Source: Solen grandis (Eukaryota > Mollusca > Bivalvia > Adapedonta > Solenidae). From it: 64,000 nt of DNA. Of the stretch, positions 43,665 to 57,182 are shown piece after piece (within the stretch, counting starts at the first letter, position 1; every line of letters starts with the position of its first letter). Position numbers and translations under genes: made by a program. The DNA is taken from positions 9,309,324-9,373,323 of the forward strand of contig CM037783.1 in assembly GCA_021229015.1 (NCBI GenBank). Direction: 5' to 3'. The notes under the pieces are model-generated. The model saw only the letters and a list, made by a program, of their open reading frames with translations, was not told the origin of the DNA and searched no databases.

Positions 43665-43975
43665 AAGAGCTGTCCTTAGGACAGCATGCTTGACTATTCA
43701 ATTGATAAGTGACTACTGACTTGACTATTTGAGTTTACCGTCGCTTCAACAGTATTTCAGTCATACAGCGACGTCCAGCTAACTACAGGTGGAGGAAGAC
43801 CCCGAATGCACGAAGGCGTCCGGGTAGAACCATCGACCTACCGCAAGCCAGCTGGAAGGCTTCCTCAGATGAAAATCCTAATGACCCTGCCAGAATTTGA
43901 ACCCACGTGGTGAGGGGCTGAGTGAGTGATAAAGTCAGCTACTTTACCCTCTTGGCCATGGAGTCAATCGATAAG
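43665..43975 (+). repeat. SINE-like dispersed repeat
   Basis: It starts with the hairpin AGCTGTCCTTAGGACAGC and includes 'cagtcatacagcgacgtcca', 'ggtggaggaagaccccgaat' and 'atttgaacccacgtggtgag'. GC content is higher than the surroundings. I recall similar text as a dispersed bivalve repeat. Its tRNA origin is a guess. Confidence 0.45.
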
Positions 43976-44337
43976 TAGTTAAAAGTTGTGTTTACCATAG
44001 AGGGCAATAATTTGTATTAAATTTGGTCAAGAGTTATCTAACTTGCTTAATGTCAAGGAATATATTAGAATAGTTTTAAATTAATAAGGATGGCTGGTTT
44101 AATACTAAGATTTGCATGATTGTAAATTGCAGCAAAACCTAACACAAGGTATGACGCCAATGCCTATGCCAGGGTGAGTAAAATAGCTTAACATACTTCA
44201 TAAAGTTGAGCAGACACTGTCAATTCAATTCTCTGAGATTACAGAGTTTTTTTTTTTGTATATTAATTTGGGACAAGATATTGTGCCAATTACAATGTAC
44301 ATTGTGACCCACTTTGGTGTTGAATGGTCTACATATA

Positions 44338-44525
44338 CTGTAAAGCCTTGCTTTAAGACCACCTCTGAATTAAGACCACCTAACAATTAAAACCACTCAT
44401 TTTTTAACCAAATGGTTTTAAGCCCTCTCCTAACTATATTGGTAAAATTAACTATTATGCACCCCTAGCTATTGAGACTACTTTTTCCTGGAACCGATAG
44501 TGGTCCAAATAGCTAGGTTTTACAG
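44338..44525. mobile_element. 188-bp TA-flanked MITE
   Basis: The left end CTGTAAAGCCTTGCT and the right end AGCTAGGTTTTACAG are inverted and imperfect. Both are flanked by TA (44,336-44,337 and 44,526-44,527). Size and target site fit a Tc1/mariner-type MITE. Confidence 0.6.
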
Positions 44526-44924
44526 TACTGCAGTTAGACGGTACTATGATATCATTTTATTTCATGGGCATACAATTTCATGGATCTTATGGGAAAAAAA
44601 TGTTTGTGGGGACCAGAATTTGTGGATGTTGTGAGTTAAAAAAATACTTTTTTTATTTATTTGGACATTGATTTGAAGACTTTTACAAAATAAAGTTGAA
44701 AAGAATGCAGTCTATTTTTTTTTTGTCGTAATATGTAAATAACATGGCGTTTAGAATATATTAAGATCCGTTTTTAGTATTTATTTTAATAGAATGTCAG
44801 ACCGACGTGTAAGTACATGTATTCAAAAGCTTGTACTCAAATAATCTCCATAACATTTTGGCCATGTATTGCTTAAGGTAAAAACCGAGCTGACCACAGT
44901 TGTGGCTTAGCACTGTCAACACTT

Positions 44925-45155
44925 GTCAACTGGATTTAGACAAGATGTCAGATAGTGGCTAGAGGTGAGTGGACAATGGGGCACAGCACGATATCCCGGA
45001 CCTACTCGTCAACTGGAGTTAGACAGGATATCAGATAGTGGCTAGAGGTGAGTTGACAATGGGGCACAGCACGATATCCCGGACCTATTCTTCAACTGGA
45101 GTTAGACAGGATATCAGATAGTGGCTAGAGGTGAGTGGACAATGAGGCACAGCAG
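44925..45155 (+). repeat. 83-bp tandem repeat, about 2.8 copies
   Basis: Units start at 44,925, 45,008 and 45,091 with GTCAACTGGAGTTAGACAG or a close variant. They run through 'gatagtggctagaggtgag' and 'gcacagcacgatatcccgga'. The third unit is incomplete. Confidence 0.9.
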
Positions 45156-45621
45156 GTGGTAATGACATATCACTGTGTTATTGGCCATAATGCAAAGTGT
45201 ATCTATTCTACCTATGCGACTTACCTACGCAGGAAAGACACACACAAAATATGACATTTGTAATGCAGCAAAACTCCCAAAATAAAATAGTATGAATAAT
45301 AATATATAGATGTACATATATCATGTATATTTTATAAAACTACATACCATAAAACACGATTAGTACAGTGACTGTAGTATAAACAAAAAAGGGTGGGGTC
45401 GGTAAATTATGGTGGAAACCGACTCAAAATTAGTTGCAGTTGTACATTAAACACAATTAATTACACAACTAACGCTTTGAAATTCTGTTGGGTGATTTAT
45501 TTATTTGCATTTTTTCATACATTATATTCCAGATTCATCATAAATTTTACTGAACTCCAATTACACAAAAGTGGGTTGGTAAATGGGAGGATATCGTCAT
45601 TATCGGCAAGCTGTTTGTGAT

Positions 45622-48600
45622 GACAAGAGCACCGCATGCAGGTGCAAATGCTCATCTGTTTTTGCTAACATTAAAATATTTTTGTTAAACATTTAAAAAA
45701 GTTGACTTTGAAAATCACAAGGCCTTTACATGCAAAGATGAAATACTATACCCTTTCTTTTAGACGTTTGACCTTGAAGGATGACTGTGACCTATGCATA
45801 GAAAAGAGTGTATATGACAGAGTTTAAGATGTCAAATTTGAAGACAAAAAATTACAATGGCTAATCCATTGAATTTTCGATAATCAACACTAAACCGTAA
45901 AATTTTAAGACATTTTTTAAAAAAAAAGTAATCATGACTGAAATCAAATATATTTATAAAAACTTGTCCAAAGATATGACAAAATAAGGTCAAAGGTCAA
46001 AGCCAATAGATGAAATATTGAGGTTAGTCTGATAAAATGAAAATGCATACCAAAAATATAAGTTGTATGTCAAATAGACAAAAGGGCCAAGATGGCCCAA
46101 AATCGCTCACCTGAATTTGGTTTGTTGTAGAAAGGCTGGAACCATGAGAGGATACTATATACCAAATATCAAAGCTGTAGGTCTGTATGTTTCTAAGAGA
46201 ATGCATTTTATAGTTATGCATTCTGGTTGCCATGGCAACAAAAGTTTTTCATGATCCAACCAATGGTTTCAGAAGTAAAGATTTTTTTCCTTATATAGAT
46301 CCATACAAAATCTGGGTGTGGTACTGGGAGTGTCCTCATGTAAACGCTGATGCACATATTTGTTGATAGTGTTGAGGCACCAGAAGCTGATGTTATGTAC
46401 CAAATATCAAATCTGTAGGTCTGTATGTTTCTGAGAAAACACATTTTGAAGTTATGCTTTCTGGTTGCCATGGCAACCAAAGTTTTTCATGAAATTCAAG
46501 AAAAATTAGGAATAAGCATAAGGCTTACATAAGTATCGTCTTAGTTAAATAAGGTGAAAATCCATGGACTAGTTTTTGAAGAGAAGTTTTGTCAAGAATT
46601 CCCTATATAGCTTTTTATAACAAGAGGGCCAAGATGGCCCTGACTCTCACCTGAGATATATTGCTTTCAGTGCCTTTTACAACATAGTCATACTGAATAC
46701 AAAATCCATGCAGAAGAACAGCAATATAATTTTTATTCCACATAAAAAAAATTTACATGTGGTACAAAAAAAAAACAGTTAACCTTACCATGGGACCAAC
46801 CTTGACCCAAGAGCCATGATTTGAGAACTTGGTTCGGGTCCACAAGGCCATGTTACATACCAAATATCTCAACCCGGGTTCTTGTGGTTTCTAACGAGGA
46901 TACCTTTAAAAGTCTTTCTTATGTAAATCTATGTTAAATCAAGTGACCCTTGGGCAGGGCCAATTTTGACCCCAGGGCCATGATTTGAACAAACTTGGTA
47001 GATGTCCATAAGGTAATGTGTACAAACCGAATACCTTAACTCCTGGTCTTGAGGTTTCTGAGAAGATCTTTCTAGATTTTTCCTATTTAGGCCTATGTAA
47101 AATCAAATGACATCTGGGGCGGGATTTGAACGAACTTGGTAAATGTCCAAAAGTCAATGTAACACACAAAATATCTAAAGACCTGGTTTTGTAGTTTCTG
47201 AGAAGAAGAATTTTCTAGTTTTTCCATTTCAGCCTTTGAAAAATCAAGTGACCCCTTGGGAAGGACCAATTTTGACCCCAGGGCCATGATTTGAACAAAC
47301 CTGGTAGATGTCCATAAGGCAATGTCACACACCAAATATCTTAACTCCAGGCCTAGAGGTTTCTGAGAAGAAGATTTTTCTATTTTTTACCTATATATGC
47401 CTTTGTTAATTAAAGTGGCCCCTGGGGCAGGCCAGTTTTAACCCCAGGGCCATGATTTGAACAAACTTGGAGGAGATCTACTAGAAAATGCTACACACCA
47501 AATATCTGAACTCCAGGCCTTGGTTTCTGAGAAGATTTTTTAGTTGTTTTTTCCTAAAGCCTATGTAAATTCAAGTGACCCCTGGGGCGGGGCCAATTTT
47601 GACCCCAGGGTCATGATTTGAACAATTTTGGTAGAGGTGCATTAGACAATGCTACACACCAAATATCTAAGCTCTAGGCCTTGCAGTTTTGTAGAAGATT
47701 TTCAAAGTTTGTATTTTAAAATCTATTTTTAGCTCCTGTGACCTACTTTTTAACCAATCAAAATAATTTGAACAATCTGGATAGAGGGCATCATAAGGAT
47801 GATTCCTGTGAAGTTTGGTCAAAATCAAGGAGATGTTGTTTAAAGGAAATTGTTGACGCTGGACAGACTCCCGGACGACGGACATTGGACGCCAGACAAA
47901 AGGCGATCACAAAAGCCCACCATGAGCATGTTGTGCTCAGGTGAGCTAAAAATCTGGGTGTGGCTAAGGGCGTGGCCCATTGTGACCCCAGGGGCAAAAA
48001 GTATGCACTGATGTTGAGGCAACATGAGCTGATGCTATGTACCAAATATAAAATCTGTAGGTCTTTTTATTTCTGAGAAAAAGCATTTTACAGATTTTCC
48101 CTTCTTGCTGCTGTGGCAACCAGAGTTTTCCATTAGGAATTTGCATAAGGCTATCATAAGTATCATTTTGGTAAGAACTGATGAAAATCCATCAGGTAGT
48201 TCAGAGGAGAAGATTGTTGAAACTGCTGACACACGACGAACAACCGACGACAGACAATCCAAAAGAAATAATGACCAACATTAAAGATTTTGTTAAACAT
48301 TTAAAAATAGGTCAACGGTCAAGGTCCAAAAGTATAACATAAATGGAAAGGTCTTGCCTAAAGGAATTCACATGTGAAATATCAGGACCCTGTTGGTAAC
48401 TGTTCTGAAATGACAGGCATTTTAAAGATTTCAATAGTGACAGCAAAACTAGGTCAATAGTCAAGGTCAAAAGGTGAAATATTTGTATATGTCTGGATAG
48501 GCCCTGTCAAGATAAATATGCATACCAAAAATGAAAGGTGTATGTCAAATAGTTAAAGATTTTGGGCCAAGGTTAAAAGATTTTCATTAAACATTTCAAA

Positions 48601-48880
48601 AATAGGCCATTGTTTAAAGGTTAAGGTCAGAGGTCCAACAGTGTAGCATTGATTGAAAGGTCTTACCACAAGCACTTTAATTCTGAAATATCAGTGCCCT
48701 GTTGGTAATAGTTCTGAAATGAAGTCACTTTAGAGTTTTCAAAAGTTTCTGCAAAAATAGGTCAAAAGTCAAGGTCAATAGGAGATAGGCCTTGTCAAGA
48801 TAAATATGTATGCCAGAAATAAAAGTTGCATGTCAAATAGTAGAGAAGTAATAGCCAATGTTAAAGTTTTTTGCTAAATA
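45622..48880. mobile_element. Cluster of non-autonomous repeats
   Basis: Starts with 'acaagagcaccgcatgcagg' (45,626). A CTCACC-type left end follows at 46,078, and another (AACAAGAGGGCCAAGATGGC) at 46,619 pairs with a right end at 47,917-47,950 (GTGCTCAGGTGAGCTAAAAA). Internal modules of about 150 bp repeat 'caattttgaccccagggcca' and 'accaaatatcttaactccag'. From 48,280 on, modules contain 'aggtcaaaggtcaaagcc'-like text. No gene. Confidence 0.6.
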
Positions 48881-48881
48881 T

Positions 48882-50593
48882 TTCAACAAAAGGGCCATGA
48901 TGGCCTATATCTCTCACCTGAGTACTACTGTTCTAAAGGCAACGTTAAGTACAGTCGAACTCCGGCGACTCGAAAAGGCTGGGGAAAAGGCAATTTGTTC
49001 TAGTCATCGGTGGTTCGACCCAACCACGGCCAAATTGACTTGCATACATGTATTAAAAATTATTATTTATTATTAGGCCTTCCTTTAGCACTGATCGATT
49101 AAAGTAGATTGTCGTATATTGTTGTTTTTCTTATCTAAAATCGGCGAAATAATGTTACATGTATCATTAAATAGAATAATTATATTTTTCTTTAAATATC
49201 ATATAAATCCATTAAATGACAGCTAACAAAATATATTATCAAAGCACAAACCTCAGTAAAAATAAAATGATTAATCCGAATTTTCCTATTTTGATTTTTT
49301 TGCTATTTCGAAGTTAAATCACGGTCCAGAGTTCACCTTTTATTTTTTTCAATTTTTATTTCGAAGACAATTTTCAGAAATTTTCGTAGACATATCATCC
49401 TTATCTTAAATTGTACGCGAGTCAGTTTAATTTGCGGCGTCACTGGAGTGATGGCTCAGTAAGTTTTTTGCACCTTTTTCCATGTAGGGATTATCAGCAC
49501 GTGAATGACCAGGATTTATTGATTACTTCTAATCGATGTCTGACAGGCTGAGTAACAGACACGCATCAGCAGATAAACCCAGATCTTGAGCACTTGTTTT
49601 TTTATGTGAATTTAAATTTAGTCAGCAAAGATTAATCATCAATTGTATCTCTGTCATCTCTGCACACATACATCTGAAAGAATTATTGTCTCCAAAGATA
49701 ATTCCTCACAATTTCAATGTCAGAACAATCCAGTGAAATACCCGGTAAGTCTGGGGAATAACTGGGTTTGTTTCAAGCCTATCCGCTGTTGAGCAATCTA
49801 GAGAAGGGCCCGGTAACCAACCCAGGAGGATATCTGGATTGGCAATAGGACGGAAGGACCCTCTTACATGTACAGTATCCATTTTTCATTACATACCTAC
49901 CAGTAGCTGTTTTTACGACGTAGTGATTTTCATGATACTCACCAGTAAAGATAACGAAACATAAATGCACACATACCGAATTTTATCATTGGATTTTTAA
50001 TCAGAATTATCATTATTTCGAAGTTTTTAGTCCGGTCCCTATGACTTATAATTAACAATAACAAAGTTCTACTCTGTGTGTGTATATATAAATATATGAT
50101 CCTACATGGATCAAGTTTATTTTAGCAACTTTTGTAAAGTTTCAACCAAGAATCATTCCTGCTTAGTTTAATCAAATTATGTCCATCAGTTTCAGAGGAG
50201 ATTTCATTTAAAGTTTTTAACTATAAATATATGGCGTATAAACCTCGCCTATGGAAGCCAAGGATCTGAATGATTTTAGAAATCTTGGTAGAGAGTTACC
50301 CAAGATACAACTGTACTAAAACATTTTAAAAACTGGCCAGTAGTTTTGAACTTTTCATTGTCATTGGCACCCAGAGTTCTATATGAATAAAGTTAATTTA
50401 AGCAACTTTTCTCAAGCTTCACCCAAGGATCAATCTTGCCAAGTTAAATCAAATTCTGTCCAGCAGTTTCAGAAGAATTTCGTTTAAAGCAAATTATTGA
50501 CAAAGCATGATTCGTGACTGACGGCTGAGGACACCTAACAGAGGATAATCCTAATAGCTCAAAATGAGCACTTCAAGCTCAGGTAAGCTAAAA
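48882..50593. mobile_element. CTCACC-family element interrupted by a foreign insertion
   Basis: The left end AACAAAAGGGCCATGATGG lies at 48,882 and the right end AAGCTCAGGTAAGCTAAAAA at about 50,573-50,592. From about 48,950 (TACAGTCGAACTCCGGCGAC) to about 50,095 the text is unlike any other copy, and the family sequence resumes at 'acatggatcaagtttatttt'. The inserted part starts like a Tc1/pogo terminus, but I could not find its partner end. Confidence 0.5.
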
Positions 50594-51160
50594 ATAGGTA
50601 AAAGGTCAAGGTCATTGATGAAAAGGTCTTGCCACAAGAAATTTACATGTGAAATATTAGAGCCCTGTTGGTTAAAGTTCTGAAATGACAGGCATTTCAA
50701 AGCCTTTAATAGTTACAGCAAAAATAGCTCAATGGTCAAGGTCAATAGGTGAAATATAATTATATGTCTTGATAGGCCTTGTAAAGTTGAATATGCATCC
50801 CCAAAGTAAAAGCTGTATGTCAAATAGTAAATAAGTTATCGCCAATGTTAAAGTTTTTTTGTTAAACTTTTGAAAAATATGTCAAAGTTCAATGGTCCAG
50901 GTCAAAAGTCCAAAAGTGTAACATTGATGGAAAGTTCTTGTCACAAGGAATTCCAATGTGAAATATCAGAGCCCTGTTGCAAATGGTTCTAAAACGACAG
51001 GCATTTTAATGTTTTCAAAAGTTAGAGCAAAAATAGGTCAAAAGTCAAGGTCAATAAGTGAAATATATGCATATGTCCGAATAGGTCTTGTCAAGATGAA
51101 TATGCAAACCAAAAATGCAAGTTGTATATTGAATGGTTGAGAAGTTATGGCACACACTTT
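50594..51160. repeat. Modules with 'aaaggtcaaggtcaat' text
   Basis: Three modules of about 150 bp repeat 'tgaaatatcagagccctgtt' and 'gtcaaggtcaataggtgaaa'. They match 48,280-48,880. Non-coding. Confidence 0.5.
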
Positions 51161-51429
51161 CTTTGAAAAACAGACAAGCTTATAAAATGAAACCTTTTGA
51201 AGGGACATAAATTCGTGGATAGTGGCATCTACAAAATCGATAAAAAATTTATCCCCCACGAAATATAATGATTTTACAGTGGATAGTTTTAATTTCACCA
51301 TTTTTCTTAAATTCATGAGTCATAATTCTTTAGTTAATTTTTGACATTTTGACTGGCTATCAATTAGAACAGACATTGTGCCTGTAAAAAAAGCATTCAA
51401 GTTGGATAAAGAGTGCCAGATGAGGAGCA

Positions 51430-51592
51430 GGGGCTGTATTCATAAAGCTCCTTAGTTTTTAAGGAAATAATTCCTTAACTTGAATAATCTAAAAGAAATC
51501 CTTAGTAACTAAGAGAAATCTATTTGATTTTAAGGAAAATCTTGGGAACTAAGGTGTTTTTTTCCCTAAGGAGCTTTAGAGCATATGGCCCC
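51430..51592. mobile_element. 163-bp MITE with inverted ends
   Basis: GGGGCTGTATTCATAAAGCT at the left pairs with AGCTTTAGAGCATATGGCCCC at the right, and CTCCTTAG with CTAAGGAG. The interior repeats 'cttagtaactaag'. No clear target duplication. Confidence 0.6.
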
Positions 51593-51801
51593 AGACCAGA
51601 TGATAGCATCTTTAAGTATGTCCATGTGTATAAAAAAATGAAATATATTTTCTGCATTTCTCAAGTCTCAAAATCTTCCAAATGACTTGCTGCATTATAT
51701 GTACATGTAGTTTGATTATGTGCATCCCCTGTCTACATTCATCCCAAAATGACAGGGGATATACATAGATGGGATCTAAAGGGTAATAAAATGGATCTTA
51801 C

Positions 51802-52123
51802 TGTTTTTCTCCTCCTGGTATCTGGCATCTGTCTGTGTTGTGGCAGCTTGCTGTGTAGTCTCTACAAGTTTCTGTAACATTCTCCTGTACACATCAACTT
51901 CAGCTTTAATCACTTTTCCTTGTCTACCAGTCTCCAAAGCAAATTCATCAAGAGCTCTTTTCTCTGCCTGGATAACACTGGATACAACAGATTCTTTCTG
52001 TTTTTCACCAACTTCTTTTATTGCTTCTATCTGCTTGCTGACTTTATCCTTTATGGCCAATAATGCCATCCGCCTGACCTCTGTGATATCCTCATCAGTA
52101 ATCTCAAATGATGAGTTCTCCAG
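51802..52123 (-). CDS. Internal exon of a coiled-coil host protein
   Basis: 322 bp on the minus strand. The acceptor is TTTTTTTCAG just above 52,123 and the donor is ACA|GTAAGA after 51,802. The 107 codons are open and rich in E, K, Q, V and A, with heptad-like spacing ('AIKDKVSKQIEAIKEVGEKQ', 'EVDVYRRMLQKLVETTQQAA'). The exon should form a long coiled coil. It starts in phase 0, which matches the phase-0 end of the exon at 57,183-57,341, and it ends one base into a codon. No domain was recognised. A tripartite-motif or cytoskeletal protein is possible but not supported. Low-complexity codon use and clean splice sites make a real gene likely. Confidence 0.7.
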
Positions 52124-52271
52124 CTGAAAAAAACAACAACATTCACTGAAATATTAATATGCTGCAATTGCTGTAAAAATTCCATGTAATTATATTCACA
52201 AATTAGTACTCTCACTAAAGGTGATTAATAACTCCACTTCTAACCTTGTCATGTTTTGCTTCTAACAGATA

Positions 52272-53103
52272 CAGTGGTCACGCAATTCCTCAATGTGGCG
52301 ATTCATTGAATACTGGTGATGACTCGAGCAACAAGCCCAGGCCCTTGATTTAGCCTTTCTTATTCTATATAAATTAATGGGCGATTCTTCAAACATGCGA
52401 TTTTGGATTCCTAGAGCTCCGTCCTCGGTCCCTAGATAGTATATCCTATATAATTTCTATGAAATTCCTCGAAGTCGCTATCAAATCTTATCTGTATCTT
52501 CTCCTTGACAACCATACCCTGGCCCTATGACCACTTGTCCCTGTAATTAACACCTTGGTCGAGATTGTCTTATATTTGTTTTCACACATCGTCAAACCTT
52601 CAGAAAGTACATAGGTGAATCGTTATATCAACATGGACATGTAAAACGTATTTTTGCACCTACTGATCATGTAATAATCTGTGATGGGTCTGCATGATTA
52701 ATCATTTGTCATTTCAGGTGCAGATTTTGTTTGTTTCTGTGTTGTTCTTTTTCTCTGAATTTATCCATTTGGAGAACCACGGCATAATGTTTAGTGTTTA
52801 TTACAAGAATGTAAAAAATACACAACACCGCCATATACACAAACCCAAACAAAGGGTTTCAATCAAATTATCAGTAAAAAACTTATTTCTGACTTAATTC
52901 TCACAATAAAAGCTATGATCGTATTAGTTTTTGTAATGGTTAAACATATTCTATGTTTAAAAAAGTACTATTAAGGGCTAAATGTAACAAAATAATTAAT
53001 GAAAGAACGACGCTAAGGTATCAACAAATATAAATGTATTGAATTTTTACATATAAATGATTTCTCGATTACAGCGATTCTTCGAGGAATCGCATGACCA
53101 CTG
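52272..53103. mobile_element. 832-bp TA-flanked pogo/Tc1-like element
   Basis: The left end CAGTGGTCACGCAATTCCTC is inverted to the right end GAGGAATCGCATGACCACTG. TA flanks both (52,270-52,271 and 53,104-53,105). No transposase frame exceeds 70 codons, so it is non-autonomous or eroded. CAGTG ends with TA targets are typical of pogo/Tigger-like elements. It lies in the intron between the two exons. Confidence 0.75.
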
Positions 53104-53324
53104 TATCAGTTTGTATGTCAGCTTACCAAGGGATTGTATCAAGTAAATTACATACACTTATAAGACAAAGACCATTTTAGAAGTTAATAGCTGATTCAGG
53201 ACTGAATAAACCAATGGACAGACTTTAGCATGACCGCTGCTAAGCGGTGACCAGTACCAGCGATTTTACTGTATATCTAAAATATACCATAAAACATCTT
53301 TGTACCTGTTACATGTAATTAAAC

Positions 53325-54521
53325 AAGAGGGCTATGATGGCCCTGAATCGATCACCTGAAAAATATTGCCTTCATTGCTTTGCACTGAGAGGTACTTTTT
53401 GAACAAACTTGGTAAAACCAAAAAGTACCTGTGGTCCAAATTAAATAAAATAAGTGATCCCTAGGGCCAATTTAAACCAAAAAAAAAACAAGGCCATTTA
53501 AAAAAGGTGCATAAGACAATGCCACACACCAAATATCTAAGCTCTAGGGCTTGCGGCTTCAGAGAAGATTTTTAAAAATTTCACTTTAAAAATCTATTTT
53601 TAGCTCCTGTGACCCAGATATGCTACAGACCGGAACCATTTGAACAACTTTGGTAGAGCTTCATGAATTGAACATCACAGGCAATTTTCATCAAATTTGG
53701 TCCATTGGTTTAGGAGTTTAAAGAAAATTGTTGATGCCGGACAGACGCACAGACGCAGAACGCTGAACAAAAGGCTGAACAAAAGGCGATCCCAACAGCT
53801 CACCATGAGGCGATCCCAACAGCTCACCATGAGCATGTTGTGCTCAGGTGAGCTAAAAAAAACAAGGGGGGCATTATGGCCCTATATCGCTCAACTGAAA
53901 ACCACTGTTCTAAAGGAGCAATCTTGGTAGAGGGTTACCAAGGAACATCTGTGCCAAAACATTTTGAAATCTAGTAAGTAGTTTTGAAGGAGATGTTTTT
54001 TAAATTTTCTTTCCATTGCCATGGCAACCATAGTTCTACCTGAATCAAGTTTATTTTAGCAACTTTTGTGAAGGTTCACCCGAGGGTCATCCCTGCCTAG
54101 TAATATCAAATTCAGTCCAGCAGTTTCAGAAGAGCTGTCGTTTACAGTTTTCACTATGTATATTTAAGGCAAATTAGCCCCTCCTCTAGCATCCATGTTT
54201 TTTTATGGATCAGAATAATTTTAATTTTCTTGGTAGAGGATTACCAAAGGATCATCTGTACTAAAACATTTTGAAATCTGGCCAGTAGTTTAAAAGGAGG
54301 TGATATTTAAAGTATTCATTTTTTTTCTGTTGCCATGGCAACCAGGTTTCTACATGGATCAAGTTTATTTTAGCAACTTTTGTGAAGGTTTACACATGGA
54401 TCATCCTTGCCAAGCTTAATCAAAATGTGTCCAGCAGTTTCTTAGGAGATGTCGTTTAAAGCAAACTGACAACGTAAAACACGAGATGCACGACAAACGC
54501 AGTGTGATCACAAAAGCAGAC
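53325..54521. mobile_element. Two CTCACC-family copies
   Basis: One copy runs from AACAAGAGGGCTATGATGG (53,325) to GTGCTCAGGTGAGCTAAAAA (about 53,838-53,857). Before that end, 'ggcgatcccaacagctcaccatgag' is duplicated in tandem. The second starts at about 53,862 with GGGGGGCATTATGGCCC and has 'gttgccatggcaacca' modules. Its end is eroded. Confidence 0.6.
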
Positions 54522-56487
54522 AAGAGGGCCATGATGGCCCTGAATCGCTCACCTAATTATAAATGAGCAACATAGGTTTTGATTTTTCATATTGACATAC
54601 TTTTTGACCCCATATGACCCATTTCAACTGTCCAAGATTTTAGGAAAAACATTCTACAAGTTTATAAGATTGGGCAAAAATGTGGCCTCCAGAGTGTTAA
54701 CAAGTTTCTAAGATTTGACCTCATGACCTTCTTTTTAATCCCACATAACTCAATTTTAAACCTGTCCAATTGTTTATAAAAACAAACATTCTAACTAAGT
54801 TTTATAAAGATTGGGTCAAAAATGTGGCCTCCAGAGTGTTAACAAGGTTTTTCTAAGATTTGACCTCATGACCTTCTTTTTAATCCCACATAACTCAATT
54901 TTAAACCTGTCCAATTGTTTATAAAAACAAACATTTTGACAAAGTTTCATAAAGATTGGGCCAAAAATGTGGCCTCCAGAGTGTTTACAAGGTTTTTCTA
55001 AGATTTGAGCCCATGACGACGCACAACACAAGATGCATGACAAAAGCAGGGTGACCACAAAATCAGACAAGAGGGCCATGATGGGCCTGAATCGCTCAAT
55101 TTTATTATTAATGAGCAACATAGGTTGGATTTTTCATATTGACATACTTTTTGACCTGACATGACCAACTTTCGAGCTTGTCCAAGATTTTATGGAAACA
55201 GACATTCCGAACAAGTTTCATGAAGATTGGGCCAAAAATGTAGCCTCTAGAGTGTTAACAGGGTTTTTCTTAGATTTGACCCCATGACCTCATTTTGGAC
55301 ACCACATGACCTAATTTCAAACCTGTCAAAGATTTTATGGAAACAAACCTTCTGATTAAGTTTCATAAAGATTGGGTCAAAAATGTGGCCTCTAGAGTGT
55401 TAACAAGGTTTTTCTAAGATTTGACCCCATGACCTATTTTTTACCCCACATGACCCACATTTAAACTTGTCCAAGATTTTATAGATACAAACATTCAGCC
55501 CAAGTTTCATAAAGATTGGGCCAAAAATGTGGCTTCTAGAGTGTTAAAAAGGTTTTTCTAAGATTTGACCTCATGACCTACTTTTTGACCTGACATGACC
55601 TAAATTCGAACTTGTCGAAGATTTTAAGAAATCAAACATTCTGACCAAGTTTTATAAAGATTGGGCCAAAAATGTGGCCTCTAGAGTGTTAACAAGGTTT
55701 TTCTAAGATTTGACCCTATGACCTACGTTTTGACCCCACATGACCTAATTTCGAACCTGTTCAAGATTTTATGGAAACAAACATTTTGACTAAGGTTCAT
55801 AAAGTTTAGGTTAAAAATGTGGCCTCTAGAGTGTTAACAAGGTTTATCTAAGATTTGACCTCATGACCTACTTTTTGACCTGACATGACCCAAATTCAAA
55901 CTTGTCCAAGATTTTAAGAAAACAAACATTCTGACCTAGTTTTATAAAGACTGGGCAAAAAATGTGGCCTCTAGAGTGTTAAGAGTGTTTTTCTAAGATT
56001 TACCCATACCTACTTTTTGACCACATGACCCAATTGAATGTCAAGATTATGGAAAAAAATTCTGACAATTTTTAAAGATTGGGCCAAAAATGTGGCCTCT
56101 AGAGTGTTAAGAGTAATTTTCTAAGATTTCACCCATAACCTACTTTTTGACCTGACATGACCCAAATTGGAAATTGTCCAAGATTAAATGGAAACAAACA
56201 TTCTGACCAAATTTTATAAAGATTGGGCCAAAAATGTGGCCTTTAGAGTGTTAACTATGTTTTTATAAGATTTGACCTCGTGATCTACTTTTTGACCATA
56301 TATAACCCAATTTCGAACCTGTCCAAATTTTTATGGAGTCAAACATTCTGACCAAGTTTCATGAAAATTGGCCTAAAAATTTGGCCTCTAGAGTGTTAAC
56401 AAGCCAAATTGTTGACGTCGCACGACGGACAACGGACAAAGGGGGATCACAAAAGCTCACCTTGAGCATATTGTGCTCAGGTGAGCT
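54522..56487. mobile_element. CTCACC-family elements with about twelve 145-bp modules
   Basis: Left ends lie at 54,522 and 55,066 (ACAAGAGGGCCATGATG), and a right end lies at 56,453-56,487 (GTGCTCAGGTGAGC). The module core 'atgtggcctctagagtgtta' recurs about every 145 bp. The same module type occurs at 7,205-7,787, which links the two distant regions. Confidence 0.7.
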
Positions 56488-57182
56488 TATAATGGCAAAA
56501 TGAAAAAAAATGTATTATAAAAAAGGTAAGCAAGGGTGATGAACATGTATTCCAAGTTTAAAAGCAATATCTCAGAGGGTTCATTGAAAAAGTGAGTTAG
56601 TACAAAAAAATAACAAAGATTCAGTAAAGGAGCATAATGGACAGTTACACATTTTCCTCCCCTATTGATATTTTGACAGTTTCTTTTCATACCTAGGTCA
56701 AGTGCTTATAAACAGTATCACAAACCAAAAGCACATGCCTTTTGAAAAAAGTAGGTCCACCATTCACCACATGCTTCACACTTACGCATAGTTCTAAAGT
56801 CCACACAAAAACTGTATGTGTGGTCCAAATTTTGTAGGTCATAGCCCTACTTAAATCTATATCCCTATAAATCTCTCTCTATATATAAGTATCCCCTGGG
56901 GCGGGACCAATTTTGACCCAAGGGCCATGATTGGAACAAACTTGGTAGAGATCCACTAGATAATGCTACACACCAAATATCTAAGTTCTAGGCCTTGCAA
57001 TTTTGAAGAAGAAGATTTTAAAAAATTGCATTTTTAAAATCTATTTTATCTCCTTTTATCTATTCTTTCAATCAATCAAAACAATTTGAACAACTTTGAA
57101 GGAGAAGCTCATATGGATCAATCCTGTGAAGTGGTTTATGAATAGATACAACACTGTTGGGACAAGATGTGAGGAAGCTTAC
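56488..57182. other. Intronic sequence with a partial repeat
   Basis: AT-rich text, then a single module ('ctggggcgggaccaattttg', 56,897-57,060) of the family seen at 36.5-38 kb. No gene. Confidence 0.4.

Noticed and set aside
45393..45620. 75-codon open frame
   Set aside because: No domain, splice sites or repeat family frame. Chance open reading frame.
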